A stretch of 64,000 nt of DNA, taken from Termitomyces sp. T153. Taxonomy: Eukaryota; Basidiomycota; Agaricomycetes; Agaricales; Lyophyllaceae. The notes below the pieces were generated by a model that was not told the origin of the DNA, searched no databases, and was given only the letters and a program-made list of their open reading frames with translations. Of the stretch, positions 36,206 through 47,214 are shown one piece after another (position 1 is the stretch's first letter; each line of letters starts with the position of its first letter). Both the position numbers and the translations under genes were made by a program. The stretch is from the NCBI GenBank assembly GCA_018296165.2, contig JACKQL020000023.1:124001-188000 (forward strand), written 5' to 3'.

Positions 36206-38360
36206 GAGATAGGCAGTGTTTCACCTGACCAGTCAAATGAATTTTGAAATTGACTGGGTTAGTGGGTCATTTGGGTCAGTCACTTGGTTGGTGGAAAATC
36301 AATGGGTCAGTAGGGTCAGTTAGCTAATTCTGTGGTGGGATCACAATATGTACTAAATAGACTTGAAAATAATTCTGTTCTATCTGAACATGCACTAAAA
36401 ATGGCTTGCCAAAAGGAGTGGGTATGAGATCATTTTCATCAGGATGAACAGAAGTGCAATTCAACAAACTTTGGTGCCTGCTGAACATTTTGTACCAATG
36501 CCAAACTGGCAGAAGTGCAGGAGATGCAAGCTGTAGCTGCTGGGACTATCAAAGCAGAACAATCAGATTTGATTCTTATATTTGATGGTGTGCCCACATA
36601 TATTTATTACTATGAACCTTAACTCAAGAGTAAGCCAGCCAAGAAGCAGACTATATGCACCACAGGAAAAATTGTGGTTATGCTCAATCACCTTATCCAG
36701 TGCCAGTACTGCCCACAAGACACAAAGGAATGTGCAAAGAGGGAGAAAGAATGGTGATCAGGTACCCAAGACCATGAAAATGACTCTACTGATGACACCT
36801 CCATCCTTGTATCCAGATCTGGAAAGTGATCAAGCACCAATTCCATCATAAATCCTCCAAAGAGACAGAAATCATTTATCATTGAAGTGAAGAAGTCCTT
36901 CACATTTGGCCCACAGCAGCAAATTAATTTCAAAGATCAACTTCTCCATGCCTTTGTCTCTGCTGGATGGTTCTGGAATTTAATTACAGATCCTGAAGTC
37001 ATCAAGCTCTTTCATGATTATGTACCTGGTGCTCATCTTCCTGGCCATAATAAGCTGTCTGGACCCATTGTCCAATCTTCTGTGGTTCAAATTGAAAGTG
37101 AACTCACAAAAACATCTCAAAATGAGCACTCAACAATGGTGAATGATGGATGGAAGGACATATCAAGGAAGCACATCATGAGTAACATGTTTACAGTCAA
37201 TGGCAAGGTACAATTTCATTCATTTTTAATCTATTAATTCAAAACTGATGAAACAAAAGGCATACTTGACACATCTGTATGATCAATTCTTGGAGTGTAG
37301 GACAGGTGAAAACCTTGCCAAGTTAATGGAGAGTGAGCTCAAGTACTTGAAATCAATTGGTGTTGAGGTTATCAGAGCTGTTGGAGATGATGGAGAGAGA
37401 TGAACTTGCCATCTACTTTAAGATAAATTTCCCTGGCTTCTTGTATCTGCTTGCTGGGGTCACCAGGTACATCTCAATATATTCAAGGACAATGTATACA
37501 GATTTCTAAAAGCTGTACTGATTCCACTAATCCTTGCTGATTATCAAAAGGCAAATCCTGTTTTTTCAATAGTAATGGATGAGTCTGCTGAGGTTGTGAA
37601 ATGGTTTAACAACCATTCATATGCTCTTGGAATGTTCAACAAGGAGCAACTGGATATCCATAAGTGCATCCTTGCTCTTATCTTCCCTGTTGTATTGCAT
37701 TGGATATCATTCTGCTGTTGCCTCAAATGCCTTTTAGAGGTCATCAAACTGCTTATTGTCACAGCTTCAAAATATTGCAACAAAATTCTGGAACCAGTTG
37801 GCCCCAAAGCCAAAAGTAAACAGAAGGCATACAAGAGCCTTACTTGCATTAAGAATGGTGGAACAAAGTTGTCATGTATGTCTATCTCACTCAAGCTTTT
37901 TATGCTTCTGATTTTACTGTGTGACATAGTATCAAAAAGCACATTAAACCACTAGCTATTGCTGTAAATGTTGCTCGGGCTGCCAATACCCATTGCGATC
38001 ACATTGTGAGCATACTTGGTAACCTCTTTTGTGTCTACATTGAAGTTCAAATACATGATTGCACTTCTCCTGATGCCATCAATGAAGATGCATCCCATCC
38101 TGGTGACTGCAATTCTGATAAGCATTGAGAAGCGATGGCTTAAATGCAATCAAGATCTATACCTCGCCTGTTTTTGGCTTAATCCATTCATCAACTCTCA
38201 CCTCTGGAATGATGATGCTCTCCCTGTTGCTGTTCTCTTTGGGATAGTCAAGCATCTCTACATGCAAGTTTTTCCTGATGATCATGAAGACTATTCTCAA
38301 AGCCTGATTCAAGAGACTTACAATGATCATAACCATGAAGGAATGTTCTCAGGGATAGTG
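36206..38360 (+). mobile_element. decayed hAT DNA transposon
   Basis: Coding pieces on + include QQQINFKDQLLHAF, SAGWFWNLITDPEVIKLF, HDYVPGAHLPGHNKLSGP and VNDGWKDISRKHIMSNMF (36900-37200), the N-terminal half of hAT transposases. They continue as broken frames to about 38340, where EDYSQSLIQETYNDH appears. Upstream, 36215-36325 has several GGGTCA-type motifs and a possible end cagtgtttcacctgacc near 36215. I did not find its inverted partner on the right. Transposase function is lost through many stops. Confidence 0.72.
36250..36325. repeat. subterminal GGGT(C/T)A repeats of the hAT relic
   Basis: Repeats read gggtta, gggtca, gggtca, gggtca, gggtca within 75 bp. hAT transposases usually bind repeated subterminal motifs. 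The assignment is inference from position. Confidence 0.5.
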
Positions 38361-38553
38361 TAGGAGTCAGAGTGGAGGGCAATGTGAAGTGTTGAGGTTA
38401 GAGCGTTGATGTCTGTTCAAGGTTAATGGCTTAGGGAGACGGTCAGTTGGAAGCAGGGTGGTGGTAAGATGGTGCACATACTGTATTTCCCTTCCAGTTG
38501 GATGTGATGTGTGACAAGATCGCGACGCGTTTTCTCGAACTTGTACATATACG
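38361..38553. promoter_or_regulatory. probable relic promoter of the RPT6 fragment
   Basis: CG-containing sequence starts again here after the CG-poor hAT relic. It directly precedes the ATG of the proteasome-gene fragment. Confidence 0.35.
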
Positions 38554-38790
38554 ATGCCAGTGACGACGACAACGAAAGCACCTCTTGCAACCGGAGGCAT
38601 AAAATCATACTATCAGGCAAAGATTGAAACTGCAGAACTGACTATCAACCAGAAGTCTCATAATTTAAGACGACTAGAGGCACAACGGAATGCCCTCGAT
38701 GCGCGAGGTACGCCATACAACTACCGCCGTCTATCAGAGATCTGCATTGGTTTCCAGTTCGATCGATTGCTCAAAGAGGAACTCCAATTT
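38554..38790 (+). pseudogene. RPT6: 5' fragment of the 26S proteasome ATPase gene RPT6
   Basis: The reading MPVTTTTKAPLATGGIKSYY, then IETAELTINQKSHNLRRLEAQRNALDAR, matches the N-terminal coiled-coil of Rpt6 (PSMC5), an AAA ATPase of the 19S base. An intron (gtacgcc...ttccag, 38708-38758) would give V-R, then a 4-bp duplication (cgatcga) shifts the frame of LLKEELQ. Similarity then stops. The OB and AAA domains are missing, so this is a truncated copy and a complete gene should exist elsewhere. It ends tail to tail against the methyltransferase 3' flank. Confidence 0.8.
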
Positions 38791-39005
38791 CCGACAATCT
38801 GTCTGATCTGTTGAGGTAAAATCATTCATCCAATACTTGCATTTCCATCAGCTCTGTCGGACATTTAGCGAAATCAACGAACGCCTCAAATATAGTCAAT
38901 CCTAGATTAGCGATAGGTAGACATAGCACGAATACCACTAATTCAAATCATTCAACCAACCTAAGCAAAAAAAATCAGCTCAACCCTCTCAAACGAGCAA
39001 ATTAC

Positions 39006-40704
39006 TCACAGAGGCTCCTTCTCCGGCCTAACATGAATACTCGCATGCTTCGGCACACCCTCAATTCTATGGAACGCATTCAAATTTTTATGCATCGTGA
39101 TCTGGAAAACCGATGCGCCACCCTGGCGACTAGTGATGACCGAGTACGCAAGGAAGAACACCCAGACCCTATACCACCTCTCGCCGTACTTGGCAAGGAC
39201 CTTTTCCTTGTTGGATACCCAGTTTTTGTACCACTGATAGATGGTAGCGGAGTAGTGTACGCCGAGGACGTCGACGTTTTTGATTTCGAAACCGGCGCCT
39301 TCGAGCTGCAATGGGTGTCATTCCAAATAAACCAAAATCGAGATACGCGAGGAACGAACCTTGTTGATGACCCAGCCGAGCGAACAAGAAGCGTCAGCAC
39401 CGGGGAAAATGTACTTGTTCATGAAGAGACCCCAGATGAGGTCCTCGAACTGCCATGGGGGACGGATACCCGCGACTTGAAAGACAAAGATGCCGTCGTC
39501 GTCGAGGAGATCATAGACTTGACTCAAGAACTGGGCGTAACGGCGGATGCCGACGTGCTGCCCACGCGTCAGCGTCAAGCCGAGCCAGAAGATCAAGTAT
39601 ACACTGACCTCTGCCATCTCGAGCGAAATGATCTTGGTGTATGCGCCCTTGCCGACGGGAAGGTCGCGGTAATCAGAACACAGGATTCTCGCCTTGTCCG
39701 CCGAGACGCCGTTCTTCTTGATGCGCTCCGTACCGAACGCGGCCTGGTTGACAGAGAGGGTGCATCCGGTAGCATCACAACCATAGTTCTTGGCGGCGTA
39801 GGTAACGAGGGTGCCCCATCCACAGCCAATATCGAGGAGCCTAGGAGAACAATGTCAGAGGAAGCATAAGCTTATAGAACCCGTCACAAACCTGTCTGTG
39901 GGCTTCAAATCGAGCTTCTCACAGACGATAGCGAGCTTGTTGTCCTGGAGAGTCTCGAGGGACTGTTCGACGGTGTGGTCAGTGCACACGCCCGAGGTAT
40001 AAATCATCCTCGGGCCCAAGAACCACTCGTAGAAGTCGTCTCCACCTAATAGTGTAAACAAATGAGTATATAAACACGTAAAAAAATACGACTAGGCTCA
40101 CGATCGTAATGACCGCGGACCTGGTCCTGGTCCTGTTCTCGATTGTGGGAGATGACATCGGGGATGAGAACGGTGAACACATATTTGAAGAGTTCAAGAG
40201 TAAAATTAAAGCGAGCCCAGTCATGGCGTTGCTCGAGAATGTCCAAGACGTCGCCTGTTGGGGCGCTACGTGTCAGCTAGTGAAACGAGCGTAGACGCGT
40301 CACGTACCGTTAAATTCAATTTTGCCGTCAAAGTAAGCATCATGAAAGACCTGCATAGGGATCTTGTTCTTGCCATTGTAGAGTTGCTTGAGCTCAGCGT
40401 CCTTGATGGTAACGTAGTCCTCAATGTCCTTGCCTGGGAGAACGACCTTTTCGTTCTTGCGGGAACCGTACATACTGACGAGAGTCCAGTACGCGACAGT
40501 GGTGGGCACGCCGGTCAAAACGAGAAGGAAGAGGTAAGTCTTGAAGCCACCGCGATTGACGAGGGGTAAGAAGGACTTGAGGAGGTAAGGGACGACGATG
40601 ATGGAGACAGCGAGGTGGACGTTGTTGAAGGCGCCATTGCCCTCGGCGAGCCCGACGAGGGGCGCGTTCTTGATGGCGGCGTGGTTCGTCGTCCGCACAG
40701 TCAT
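39006..40704 (-). CDS. sphingolipid C9-methyltransferase
   Basis: A SAM-dependent enzyme that methylates C9 of the 4,8-sphingadiene base on the way to fungal glucosylceramide; acts at the ER membrane. Exons 40308-40704, 40102-40254, 39892-40045, 39609-39840, 39360-39557 and 39006-39305 total 1,434 nt (477 residues), every junction in phase. The N-terminus has two hydrophobic spans (VSIIVVPYLLKSFLPLV and TYLFLLVLTGVPTTVAYW). Then follow GKDIEDYVTIKDAEL, FYEWFLGPRMIYTSGVC, the SAM loop LLDIGCGWGTL, SLEMAEHVG, FEDLIWGLFMNKYIFPGAD and the C-terminal QWYKNWVSNKEKVLAKYG. It resembles cyclopropane-fatty-acid synthases but has the fungal C9-methyltransferase N-terminus. Probably functional. Confidence 0.92.
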
Positions 40705-41200
40705 GGCGCAACTGGCGCGACTTTTTTGACTTTATGCTTGCGCTGGCGAATCCCACGTGACGGAGTCAGTCAGGCGGCGTACTACTAAGTCGCAATGGAC
40801 CCCGTGCTTTATTGTTGCTGAAAAGGACTCAGATTCCGCACAGACACACGTCAATGCTCTTCCTCAATTGTCTTTTCTATAATGAGAAGCAGTGACGAAA
40901 TACTATCAACAACAATTGAATTCTCCGAGATAATTGGGTGGCTTTTCCAAGGACGTTTTCATTTTAAAAGACATCTCCTCCTTACAATGCTTTACCAATC
41001 CCCCCTGACATACCACACTTCAATGCCATTAACATTAAAATAACTTCTTCACCCTCTGATCAGGAGGCGAAAAACTCGACTAGATGTACTTGATCCCCAA
41101 GGTTACGGTGAGCGGTGCATATCAGACCTTTTCAGCTATCTGAACAAAGCTTCCAGATTTCCGATCCCCTACCCAACAACAATTTCAAAACCACTGAGGT
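40705..41200. other. intergenic, upstream of the C9-methyltransferase
   Basis: Presumed promoter of the minus-strand gene. No other gene recognised. Confidence 0.5.
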
Positions 41201-41239
41201 AGATGCGGCATCCCTTGAGACACCAACGATGTCCATAAA

Positions 41240-41727
41240 AGGCCCCCATCAATCGCCTCCCTCCGGAACTTCTGGGTCTCATTTTCGTCTGCACTCTGGA
41301 TCACTTGAGTGAGAGGCGAAAACACGCACCTCACATCAACGATCCACCCATAGTACTTTGCGGCGTTTGTAAATGGTGGAGAGATGTCGCAATATCAATG
41401 CCAATGCTTTGGTCAACTATGAATGCCTATTCTGTAGGAAGAGACAATGACATGGCCTTGTATCAACTCTGGCTTGAACGTACTTGTGGTGCCCCTTTGG
41501 TTATCAACTTCGATAAATTCTATCTTGACAAGGAGTTCGACGCTGCTCTCATCTTATTTTTTCGCACAGCTACCAGTGGGCTGATGTGACGATCACCTCG
41601 AAACCGTTGACAATTGCTAAGCTTTTGGAATTGCAGCCAGAAAATGTCCCTTTGCTGAAGAAAGTCCAAATCCAGATCCTAGCCTGCGACGAACTTCGTT
41701 TTACTGAGGATGGATGCTGAGGCGAAA
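41240..41727 (+). pseudogene. F-box/leucine-rich-repeat protein gene relic
   Basis: Typical mushroom F-box reading: INRLPPELLGLIFVCTLDH, then PPIVLCGVCKWWRDVAIS and PMLWSTMNAY, a stretch YQLWLERTCGAPLVINFD, and, after a frame change near 41570, SYQWADVTI and LLKKVQIQIL. A stop lies just upstream of the F-box and another at 41727. The usual several hundred residues of repeats are missing. F-box proteins recruit substrates to SCF ubiquitin ligases; this copy is truncated. Confidence 0.65.
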
Positions 41728-42269
41728 TGTAAGTTTGATGCCGTCAATTGATCAGATCAACTGATCAAACTTTCTATTCACAGTTGTTCGAGGGCTTAGT
41801 TACACGCAATCCCACGTAGTGTAGAACGAGAATTGATATTTTATGATTTTATTTAATGCTTGAGACGGTCTCGCACTAATAAATGGGCTCAATAGTATAT
41901 TAAACTGATCCCGAAGCAACTAGTAACTCATAGGCCTAAGAGATCCACTCCCTGGGGTATCTCCGAGCCATGGTACATAGATTGACTGCCTTTTCTCTTA
42001 AGATCCAATTCCTCTTATACCCTGCCATTTGTGCATGGACCATGGTGTTCTGTGTGGTATGAGTTGCAATAAACTGGCCTCCATGTCATTTCTTCTGTGT
42101 CATTCTGTTTACCCGCAGGTTTTTCGGCTGATTTACAGTTTATTTCTCACTTCATAATCCCTTCCTTTCTTGCCTACCAGTTGTGTGTGGTTGTTTTGGA
42201 AGTTTAGCAGCCTTTGGGAGACTTAAATAACTGCATTGCATCAGGTGTTAATTGGTGGAATGTTTGGCA
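41728..42269. other. intergenic; start of the transposon-only region
   Basis: No gene seen. CG density falls sharply within this stretch. Confidence 0.4.
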
Positions 42270-43323
42270 GTTCATGACTCACTCCTGCACCTCTGGACCT
42301 TCCCCCAAGACATCACACCTCCCCAGAGCCCTCCCCAATGTTCTCCCCAACTCACCCCAACCTTTGTTGACCCATGGTGCCTGCCCCAGCTAATTCTGAC
42401 ACTTCCTCAGCAAACCCCAACAACCTCCTGGCAAACCCCAACACATCCCCTGTGGGCCTCCTCAGCTCCCTCTCTTGCTTACAAGGCCCCCTACAAGGCC
42501 CCAAGCCTCTCTGACACTTCTCCTAGCACAGATGTACATCACTTGACCCCCCCTGTGACCTACACAACCACTCTGGAGTTCCCCAACAACTACAGGACAG
42601 ACCACATTCCCATCAGAATATCACTGTGGCCCACCCTCCAATCAGAGCTGACACCTGTCAAGCCTGCACAGCTCCAATGAACCCCACCATCATGCCCCCA
42701 ACCCCTGGAGAAGGTCCAGTAGTTAGTATAAAGACATAGAGTAGCATTTGTTATTACATTACCTTAATTACTTGTGTCTCATATTTCTCTCTGTTTTGTT
42801 TCTGTTTCTATTTTTAGTCTCAAATCTATCTCCTCTCTCAGTTCTGTCTTGTCTTGCCTTTGTCTTGTCTTGTCTGTCTCTGTTTCCCTTTCCATTCCTA
42901 AGTTCCTTTCATCTCTGACATCATTACAAACTCCATGCACACACTATAAACCTTCAAACATTCTTATGACAACTCTGGACCTTGCCCTACACTCAGCCCC
43001 AGAACCCATCATTCTTGATTGATCTCCCATCAAATTCTGGCTCCACTCCCATCACTTGTGAAGCCTCTGCTTACCCTGCAGCCCATATACTTGCTTACGG
43101 ACTTGTTCATGACACCTGCCCAAGCCCAATGTTTAATATACTTGGTCTTAGACTTCCCTGGACCACTCCAGACTTGCTTGGACTGCTTCCCTTAGCTTCC
43201 CCTTGCAAGTCCCCATAGTCTGCACCAACCCCAGAGTGCTAGGTTACAAGCGCAGGACATTGTGTCTGCCTAGTAAGGACTCACCCAGTGTAGCTGAGCC
43301 CCCATGGTCAGTGGAACCTGACA
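42270..43323 (+). mobile_element. diverged LTR of the same family as the solo LTR at 8704-9960
   Basis: Aligned to the reverse complement of the other copy, shared blocks appear in the same order. These are ctcctgcacctctggacc, a pyrimidine-rich stretch with gtcttgtctt near 42845, and ttgatctcccatcaaa near 43018. A long block near 43260 follows, from gcctagtaaggactcaccca to the end ggaacctgaca. No matching target duplication was found and the left end is uncertain. It could be a solo LTR or the 5' LTR of a plus-strand element. Confidence 0.65.
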
Positions 43324-43780
43324 TTGATGGCTGATCTCAGATTATGATCTGGAATTGCTGTCTTGGCCTAAGCATTGCCATAGATTTGGCTCTTTGTCAT
43401 TCAAAAGGTATGTCTTTCACATCTACAGTTTTTGATGTTTGGCTTACAGTTTTCAGCTGTTCGGGTATATAGAAAGCATTCCTTTTTATTATTTAGTACT
43501 TTTACTGGCCCTCAGTTTTGAGGCCAGTGTATCACCTCCCCTGCACTATGAGATGACTGCCTTCAGTCATTTTGCCAGTCTTGGTAAGCCAAGTTTTGTT
43601 CACTCCTGCTCTCTCCTTGATCTTAAAATTATTTTCCTCTCTTCCTATTCAAAAGAAAAGAAAAAAAAATTCTCATCTCTTGCTCTCCTACTCAATCATT
43701 CCTGCCACAAGACATTATAAAAGCTCTTGATGCACTGCCCTTCCTTCTCAACCACATGTTATCAAAAACTGTCCTGACTG
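43324..43780. other. unannotated spacer right of the LTR
   Basis: Pyrimidine-rich. Includes an A-rich run near 43655. No gene recognised. Confidence 0.4.
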
Positions 43781-43789
43781 CCCCTTGCA

Positions 43790-44245
43790 AGATGCCCCCC
43801 CTAAGGTTGGTTGTCCCCAGGTGGTGATCATGACTTCACCTTGCCCTGCTCCTGCTCCTTGTTGTACACCCTTGCCTCCTGATTTTTATGGAATGTTCCA
43901 ACATGCTGTCAAACAGGATGCTAATCAAGTCATCCTCACTGTTCTTTAGCACCCTTTGTTTGCACAGGCCATAATTGGCCTGTATAACACAGCAGCAGCC
44001 TTCTCTGGTACTCCTGCTGATTGTGCCAGGTACATGGGCTCTATTGGTTGGGTATGTTTTTCCCCTTTTCCTTCTTGCTTTCTTCTTAGAAAAGCCTTCA
44101 GACTTTTGCCAATCAGGCTGATTTTCCCCTCCTGGCTGATCAGAAGGGCCTCTACAATGCCCTTACTGCCATTTTGGATGTTCTTGATCACCAGGCAGCC
44201 ATCAACTCCACAGCCATCAAGTCATCTATGCTCAGCTCATGATGC
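43790..44245 (+). pseudogene. unrecognised coding-like segment, left of the DIRS-like element
   Basis: On + the frames read DFYGMFQHAVKQDANQVILTVL, then HPLFAQAIIGLYNTAAAFSG and TPADCARYMGSIGW. After a plausible short intron (gtatgtttttccc to cttcttag) comes QADFPLLADQKGLYNALTAI followed by LDVLDHQAAINSTAIKSSML. Helical, protein-like composition with one stop. I do not recognise the family. It could be a gag of a plus-strand LTR element starting with the LTR at 42270, or part of a host gene. Confidence 0.4.
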
Positions 44246-44349
44246 TGGAGAGGAGAAGAGAGTGTTGAAGGAGGAACAGAGGATGATGATGTTGGATGGA
44301 CACTCAGATATGGTTTAGGCATGACAACTGTGATGTGCAAGCAAATAGA

Positions 44350-45273
44350 TTATATTTGGTCGCCATGTGCTCTCTTGCATGGTCCCAGTTGGAAACTGCA
44401 CTCAAGCCACCAGAGGAGCAAATGGGAGGGTGGAGGCACAAAATTGTATGCATGAGAAGCAGCCATGTGGAGACAAGCAGAGAGTCCAAGAATCCTCTCC
44501 CATGGGACGTTGATGTATAGCTTATACACATCACTGCGACACCTTCCCAAGAGTTGAATCTTGTGGTCAGCATAGCCAATGGCTGTGGCAGCTGTTGTAG
44601 TGCCCTGACAGAAGCTGTGGCCAGAAAACTTCAATGGATCAAAGCCACAGGAGGCTAAACACTGTTTGAGCATTGTGACAAAGACATCCCTAGAGAAGGG
44701 GAAGCCATCAGGGTTTGAGAAGAGTGGTGCTTTGTGTGGTTGAGGGTCAAGAGAGAAAAGGTGGTGCAATGCTGACACAGCACATGTTGTCGAGCCCACA
44801 GGTGCTTTTGCAATGAGAATGGAGACACCTTTGCGAAATGGATCTATTTTTGAGGCAGGAAGATCAAGCCTCAAATGTGTAGGTGAATCAAATGAGGGGA
44901 GGAAGGTGACAGAGCCACAGGTCAGGTGTGTAGCCAGGCTGAATTTTTTGTTTTTTCCAAGGGTAAACTCACCACAATGGAGGAATCCTGCCCAGGCCAT
45001 TGTGCAGGCAGTGTTGGTCAAGGCCTCAAATGTATTAAGTGTGCCCTGAGGCACTACTACCAGTTTCCGAAGAACATCAAGCATGATGGGCTGCTTGGGG
45101 TTCTGCATGTGCTCTCCATGATAGCACTTGATTCCCCAAATGACCCATTGGACTGTCTCTGATTCGCATGTATCAAATGGTAGGCCTTTGTCAATTGAAG
45201 GGAATGGACTGCTGAGAGGTAACTTTTGATGGTTTTGGGCTGCAGTGCTCTGTCGCTGAGTGTGCAGACCCAT
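44350..45273 (-). pseudogene. tyrosine recombinase of the DIRS-like element
   Basis: A long open frame of 307 codons resembling the lambda-integrase fold used by DIRS elements to insert circular DNA. The first box reads AGFLHCGEFTLGK, the second FSGHSFCQGTTTAATAIG, and the third IQLLGRCRSDVYKLYI with the probable nucleophile tyrosine. Family members normally have Arg in LR(S/C)GEF and in HSFRRG. Here they are His (CAT), and Cys plus Gln (TGT, CAG). Catalysis is therefore probably lost although the frame is open. Confidence 0.8.
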
Positions 45274-46126
45274 TCAACAATGGCACAGTCAGTGGCTGGG
45301 AGATAGCACCCTGGTTTACTGAGGACTTTGGAGTTAAGGTGGCAGAAGTCAATGTAGGATTGCTGGCCTGTGGAATAGGTCTTTTGAGTACTGGCAGCGA
45401 GTCCATGCCACAGATAGAAGGCTGCTCAAGGTGAGAGATTAGCATGTGCTTCATACTAATGAGCAGGGATTTCCAAGATGAGGGCTTGGGGAGAAGGTAG
45501 GGGGCAAGCTGGAATAACTTGCTGTACTGGAAACAAGAGGTGGCATCAGCAAGCACATTCTCTTCAGTAGGAATCCAGACTGATGAAAAGGAGAAATTGA
45601 GAGAAGCTGCTAGAATGATGATAGTCTTTAAGACCTGCATGCTTTGCACTGAGTCTACTGTGCCCAAGTTCAGCCAGACTACTACTGCTGAGTTATCACA
45701 GTGAAAGATGACCTGATGACCTGCCCATGAGTCTCCCCAGCAAAGGATTGTGTGAAGCACTGCAAAAATCTCCTTAAACTGGATATCCTGATTCTGAAAG
45801 CGTCATGGTGTACGAGCTGAGAACCAATGGTGTGCCACAACTCCACCCAAGCCTTTCCATCCACTGGCATCTGTATGGACCAAGATAGAGGGTTGTGATA
45901 GAGCTATTAGAAGGATTCCATTCCAAGCAGAGCTGTACATGCACCACCAGTGAATGTCAGAGGCTGCAGACTTTGGAACATGACATATTGCAAACTCAGA
46001 TTTGAATGAGCAGGAGAAATCAAAGATTGTCGAAGGAATGAGCATGAGTGAGGGATGACTTGGGAGGTAAATTGCAAGAACCCAGTAAGTTCTTGCAGTT
46101 AGTGGAGGGAACACTTCCATTGGCAT
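45191..46126 (-). pseudogene. RNase H domain of the DIRS-like element
   Basis: Two frames. VHTDASGWKGLGGVV near 45870 carries the first Asp. VIFHCDNSAVVVWLN near 45700 carries another catalytic Asp, followed by WIPTEENVLADATS. A frame change near 45780 separates them. Confidence 0.7.
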
Positions 46127-46293
46127 GACCAGGAGTCCAACAACTCCCTGAGGTACATGAGCTTGCTGGTGAGGAGACGTGCCTCCATCATGTCAGAGTC
46201 AAGCTCCAGCCCTAGAAACTCAAGCTTAGTAGTTGGACAGACTGTTTTAGAGTCTTGAAAGGAGAGAACAAGCTCCCTCTTAAGACCTGAGAC

Positions 46294-47196
46294 CTATTCT
46301 ACTGCAGCATTAGGCAGCAAGGGGGGAATGGAGTGATGAAATAAAAGGAGAAAATCATCCAGATAGTGGCAAAGCGACGCTGGAATGTAGTGCTGGATTA
46401 TCCAGTGCAGAGCCTTGGCAAAGAGGTTGAAGATGTAAGGCACTGATTTGAGTCTGAATGCCAGTACAATAAGGTAATACAACCTTGAGCCCCATTGAAA
46501 ACTGAGAAGATGCCAGTCCTTGGCTCATACAGAGATATGGCAAAAAGCATCTTTGAGATCTAGCTTCACCATGAGTGTTCCTTTGCCAAGCTGATGCAGA
46601 TCCTCCAGGGCATGTGAGAACATGTCATAGGAGATGTGCCCTTGCTCATCTGGAATGCCATCATTTACAGAAGTTGTGCCTGGCCATGAGAGATGGTTAA
46701 TCAGACAAAGCTTCTCTGGCTTCCTCTTTTGTCCCACTGAACCCAGTGGTGAGCAGCAGAAGTTAGTGAATGGTGGGGAGGCAAAAGAACCAACTGCATG
46801 GGACTGCTCAACCAAGGAGCATATAGAATTCTTGACAAAAGTATGGTTCTCAAGGGCAGACTTGAGGTTGTGGCAAGGCTGGGGATGATCATCTCCAATG
46901 AAACCAATGTTTGCACCAAATTGAATTATATTTAGAATTGTGGCTACAAATCTAGGCTCAGGGTAATCATGGAGATAATAGTGCCATGCACTGAGCTTGA
47001 GAGGTGAAGACACTTGGACTTGGGGAGTAGAAGGGGATGGAGGAGAATTACAGTGAGGATCAGTGTTAGGATGTGGTGGTGGCAGCAGACCAGGAGGAAA
47101 GAGATGAGAGTTGGGGAGGTTTGGGGTGAACTTAGGGATAAGAGACTGAGAAGACAAAGCTGGAACCAGATAAAAAACCTGTGCAGAGGGCTGCAA
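46294..47196 (-). pseudogene. reverse transcriptase of the DIRS-like element
   Basis: GTLMVKLDLKDAFCHISV (motif A) ends one frame near 46525. The next frame has FRLKSVPYIFNLFAKALHW then CHYLDDFLLLF near 46360, with an intact YLDD. The frame break lies between motifs A and B. Confidence 0.78.
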
Positions 47197-47214
47197 ATGT
47201 GCCTGTGTGTATCT

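Noticed and set aside
39033..39869. Plus-strand open frame of 278 codons
   Set aside because: Antisense to exons and introns of the sphingolipid C9-methyltransferase, whose splicing is in phase throughout.
45519..45704. Plus-strand frame within the DIRS-like element
   Set aside because: Antisense to the RNase H region.
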